Made by a program: the position numbers and the translations under genes | Part shown: one piece after another, positions 60,866-64,000 of the stretch | Numbering within the stretch: position 1 is the first letter of the stretch | Layout: each line of letters opens with the position of its first letter | DNA from: Bombyx mori | Lineage: Eukaryota; Arthropoda; Insecta; Lepidoptera; Bombycidae | Assembly (NCBI RefSeq): GCF_030269925.1 | Contig: NC_085112.1 | Location: 16,245,501-16,309,500, forward strand | Length of the DNA stretch: 64,000 nt | Reading direction: 5' to 3' | The notes under the pieces: model-generated | What the model was told of the DNA's origin: nothing | What the model saw: the letters and a program-made list of their open reading frames with translations, nothing else | Databases searched by the model: none

Positions 60866-61096
60866 AACATCAGTCCGCTGAGTTTCTCGCCGGATCTTCT
60901 CAGCGGGTCACGATTCCGATCCGGTAGTAGATTCATTCGCGAAGCAATTGCTTTTGAGTTGTTAAGTCTCCTTTGGAGGCGCTCGGGTAGCTGTTAGCTA
61001 ATCCCACCCCTCCTAGCTGAGCCCTTGCTCGCCCACCTGCTCTGGTAAAACTAGAAAGGCCTCCGGGCCACCAGTAATCTCTCAAACATAAAAAAA
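60866..61096 (+). mobile_element. LINE 3' tail (family C, subfamily of 12651)
   Basis: CAGTCCGCTGAGTTTCTCGCC, TCAGCGGGTCACGATTCC, GCTCGGGTAGCTGTTAGC, CTCCGGGCCACCAGTAATC, ending CAAACATAAAAAAAAG. Lies 18 bases after the Bm1 A tail. No target duplication was identified. Confidence 0.75.
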
Positions 61097-61398
61097 AGAA
61101 ATTAATCTCGGATATATTATACCGGACCGTCCGTATTGGCGGACTATTGTCAACATATTGTTAATAGTAACAGTATAAATACGGCCTCATACCATCACTA
61201 CTCCAGCCAGCTTAATAGCTTCATTCGAGAAGGGTCCGCCCTCACATTTTAAGTGTTTTCTCAATCGAGATACAGATCCACTGAGCCGTGAGCGAGTTGT
61301 AATATTTTATTTTTCATCATAACATTAATTTACAAGGGAACGCACCCCATCAAATTTAACAAGCATTTAACACACGAAGCAATCCCAATATATTTTTA

Positions 61399-61422
61399 GA
61401 GCTTATAAACTTTTATAAGCTC
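61399..61422. repeat. 11-bp perfect inverted repeat, 2-nt loop
   Basis: GAGCTTATAAA (61399-61409) and TTTATAAGCTC (61412-61422). No nearby T run on either strand suggests a terminator; it stands alone in non-coding DNA. Confidence 0.8.
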
Positions 61423-61727
61423 TTCGAGTTGTGTTGATGAGAGCTTTTATTGTCATAAGCTCGAATTTCATTTCCGATGCCCTAAAATTTTATATGTGAG
61501 TTGTATCGCGATCTTGTGTACGTATCAACTTGATGTTCAGTCAGTCGGTCACAAATACGTCACTTGTTAGAAAGAGTATTTCATGATATCCGAATCTTGT
61601 TGACTTAGTTAACATCTAAAGTTTGATTTTACTATGTTACGTTTCAGGACGAGCAACATCACGCTATCAGCGATAGTCAAACATTACGTGCCCGTTGTTT
61701 TTACCAACACCGTAAATAAAGAACGTC

Positions 61728-61967
61728 ACTGGTGGTAGGACCTCTTGTGAGTCCGCGCGGGTGGGTACCACCACCCTGCCTATTTCTGCCGTGAAGCAGT
61801 AATGCGTTTCGGTTTGAAGGGTGGCGCAGCCGTTGTAACTATACTAGAGGTTAGAACTTATATCTCAAGGTGGGTAGCGCATTTACGTTGTAGTGTCTAT
61901 ATGCTCAAGTAACCACTTAACATCAGGTGGGCTGTGAGGTCGTCCAACCATCTAAATAATAAAAAAA
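61728..61967 (+). mobile_element. Bm1-type SINE, 3' portion
   Basis: From ACTGGTGGTAGGACCTCTTG to CTAAATAATAAAAAAA, with small deletions at ACTATACTAGAGG and TTGTAGTGTCTA. Confidence 0.8.
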
Positions 61968-62671
61968 CGCGACTTAAATGAGTCCGCGTCAAAAAGTACA
62001 TTCAGGTATTGACATGCAATTTTGGTCGCCCTATCTTTTTTGTTAGCACTAATTAGGCACATCCCACATGGAGCAGTCAGAGAAAGTAGGTAGCTACTGG
62101 AGTACAAGCTATTACAATAAACATACTGAAGCATATTGAAATATGAAATCTATATTGTATAACGATTGTCCCGTCCTTCATAATTGAACGCATCGTGTCT
62201 TCGCATCAAAAATAGACAAGACGATGACCATCCGTGCAGCCTCATAATATATTCCACCACCCATAAAATACCACTTTTTCTTAAAATAGCTTTTTAAAAG
62301 TCTTGAAACACTAACTTGACTTTCTTTAAATTACTTTCTAAGCTTTTAAGCCCGTTGTCACCTTAACCGTTAACCGTACCTACGTGTTACTTAACAGCTG
62401 CTTTTAGTTTTATATCCAACTTGAATTATATTATGTAAGTGTTAAAGTCATACGCCGAGATTGGGACTGAAGCAATAATATAGATTTACGATCCTCAATA
62501 AAATTCACAGTTGGAGCACTGTGACACGATAATGGACTTTCAGAATTTACAATAACAGAGCTTAATAAGCATCCGACGAAGGCTGAGATGAGCTAACAAA
62601 CACTTGATATCGAAAGTGGTCACTTCGCTTATTGACATCGACAATAATATACACCTTTAGATTTCGTTTAA

Positions 62672-63010
62672 AGATCGTATGGAACCTTTGTATCTACGGA
62701 GGGACTTGGGTTTTATTTTGTGTTTAGTACCGTATGTTTCACCGGAATTGAATTTTTTGAGATGATCTCATCACACCTACTCCCGCCGAAGCAGAGTTCA
62801 TCCACACTACGTAGAACTGCTGCGTTTATCTGAAGTGCTTTCCCAGAGATCTTTTATGAGTTGCATCATGCCAGCTTTGGAATAAACTTCCCTCTACAGC
62901 TTTTCCTGAGTGCTGACATGTCTTTCTTCAAACGGTGTTTGCGGTAATAACAGAGCAGTGGGCAGTGGCTTGGCTGTACACCTGGCATGCCTGACGTCCA
63001 GTAGGTGACC
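62672..63010 (+). mobile_element. LINE 3' end (family A), degraded
   Basis: GATCGTATGGAACCTTTGTA, CGGAGGGACTTGGGTT, GTACCGTATGTTTCACCGG, GCAGAGTTCATCCACACTAC, CTTTGGAATAAACTTCCCTC, GGCATGCCTGACGTCCAG. Multiple frameshifts. The A tail is missing. Confidence 0.7.
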
Positions 63011-63629
63011 AATAGTAGAGCAATATTCTAATAGCTTCGTCTTAAAACGTATGCATTGTAGTTCAGTGGTACTTAGGAGAGTTGCCTATTTAATATAATA
63101 AAGGTACGCTTCATTCGAGCGTGTCTGATTCGAGTAAGATCGTATTAAAGTTTAAATCCGTAGGATTTTGTAGTTATTATACGGCACGCGGATTAAGTAT
63201 TAAAATAACTTGCGTTCTACCTAGCTCCGTGCCATCAGCTACGTATAAAAACAAATATTCAAATAGTAAATTGTCCAGTATAAAACGAGCCCCGTGAATG
63301 CTGACCTCACGCAGAAGGTTCCTTATACAGGCCCTCGTAATGGTCAATAATAATTTCACGCGTAATAATTTTCGTTAGCCGGATGGATTACGATTCGTTG
63401 CGTATATTTTACGATTGTCCGTCGTATAAAACGCGGCGTTTCAACTAATTTATAGACGATAAACAGTCGCACCCCGCCTGGACAAATGCCTCGTGAATTT
63501 GTTTTCTAAACGATAACCATGTCTACGCCATTGACAATTTAAATACATTTCCAGATATGAGCAATAGTGTGCACTCGTGTTGTAAACTACACCCCGAATT
63601 AAAAATATTGGCATCAGAAAACGTTCGAA

Positions 63630-64000
63630 TTGTTTGGATCCTCTGGGTCTGCTGAATGAATTCAGTCCCTCTATTTTGTACCGTATGTTCCATAGGGAAT
63701 TGTTTGAAATGATACCATCATCTCGTTTTTACCATCGCACCTCCCGCCGCCGAAGTAGAGTTTATCCATACTACCTGGAGCCACTGCGTTCCTCCGAAGT
63801 GCTTCTACAGAGATCTTTTTTGCCACGTACTATCCGGCTTTGGAATGAACTCCCCTCCACGGTGTTTCCCGAGTGCTATGATATGTCCTTCATCAAACAA
63901 GGCTTGTGAAGAGTACTTAACGGTAGGCAGCGGCTTGGCTCTGGTTCTGGCATTGTTGAAGTCCATGAGCGACGGTAGCTACTCACCATCAGGTAAACCG
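63630..64000 (+). mobile_element. LINE 3' end (family A), cut by window end
   Basis: Open frame from 63634 to 63909: M-D-P-L-G-L-L-N-E-F, I-L-Y-R-M-F-H, F-Y-H-R-T-S-R-R-R-S-R-V, F-L-P-R-T-I-R-L-W-N-E-L-P-S-T-V-F-P-E-C-Y-D-M-S. A TGA after G-L ends the frame slightly earlier than in the 3271 copy. The 3' UTR (GAAGTCCATGAGCGACGG, CACCATCAGGTAAACCG) continues beyond 64000. Confidence 0.75.

Overview
The window looks like a non-repeat-masked piece of a lepidopteran nuclear genome, most likely silkworm (Bombyx). It is AT-rich and intron-like, with no operons or bacterial signals. It is littered with copies of a roughly 440-bp tRNA-derived SINE that I recognise as Bm1; three copies keep the tRNA-like head and about fifteen keep only the distal part. 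The 3' ends of several non-LTR retrotransposon (LINE) families and a 'mori'-type mariner relic point the same way. The species call rests on recognising Bm1, not on a database search.

Only one host protein-coding exon is well supported. At 13617-14101 (+) there is a first coding exon for a short type II membrane protein: a lysine-rich cytoplasmic tail, one transmembrane helix, a leucine-rich coiled coil, a furin-type R-P-R-R site and a Cys-Gly-Cys-Pro-Ala-Gly end. It stops at a good splice donor inside a Gly codon. This is the architecture of the N-terminus of a membrane-associated (MACIT-like) collagen. No Gly-X-Y exon was seen downstream, so the remaining 50 kb may be a giant first intron or may include intergenic DNA. 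Four other ORFs (24.2, 31.8, 49.2 and 50.5 kb) have exon-like traits but are unrecognised and low confidence.

Layout. 1-13 kb: two copies of an element beginning CTAGCTGACCCGGC, four LINE 3' ends, two Bm1 copies (one with an exact 144-bp tandem duplication) and a LINE tail with target-site duplications. 13.4-14.1 kb: the collagen-like exon. 15-26.4 kb: Bm1 copies, a 1.4-kb DNA transposon with 25-bp terminal inverted repeats and an 8-bp target duplication (19806-21203), a tiny LINE fragment with a 10-bp target duplication, and a TTAA-flanked piggyBac-like MITE with a LINE nested in it (25709-26330). 27-31 kb: an internally deleted mariner, LINE ORF2 debris and an internally deleted pogo/Tigger-type element. 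34.5-35.4 kb: a GC-rich, 5'-truncated R1-clade LINE with poly(A) and target duplications. 36.8-37.1 and 44.2-44.6 kb: two MITE-like inverted-repeat segments. 38.9-64 kb: further Bm1 and LINE tails, including a Bm1 with a 54-nt A tail and a LINE that runs off the right edge.

No autonomous, intact transposon was found. The mobile DNA consists of 5'-truncated retrotransposons, presumably made by target-primed reverse transcription, and of internally deleted DNA elements that must have depended on transposase supplied elsewhere.
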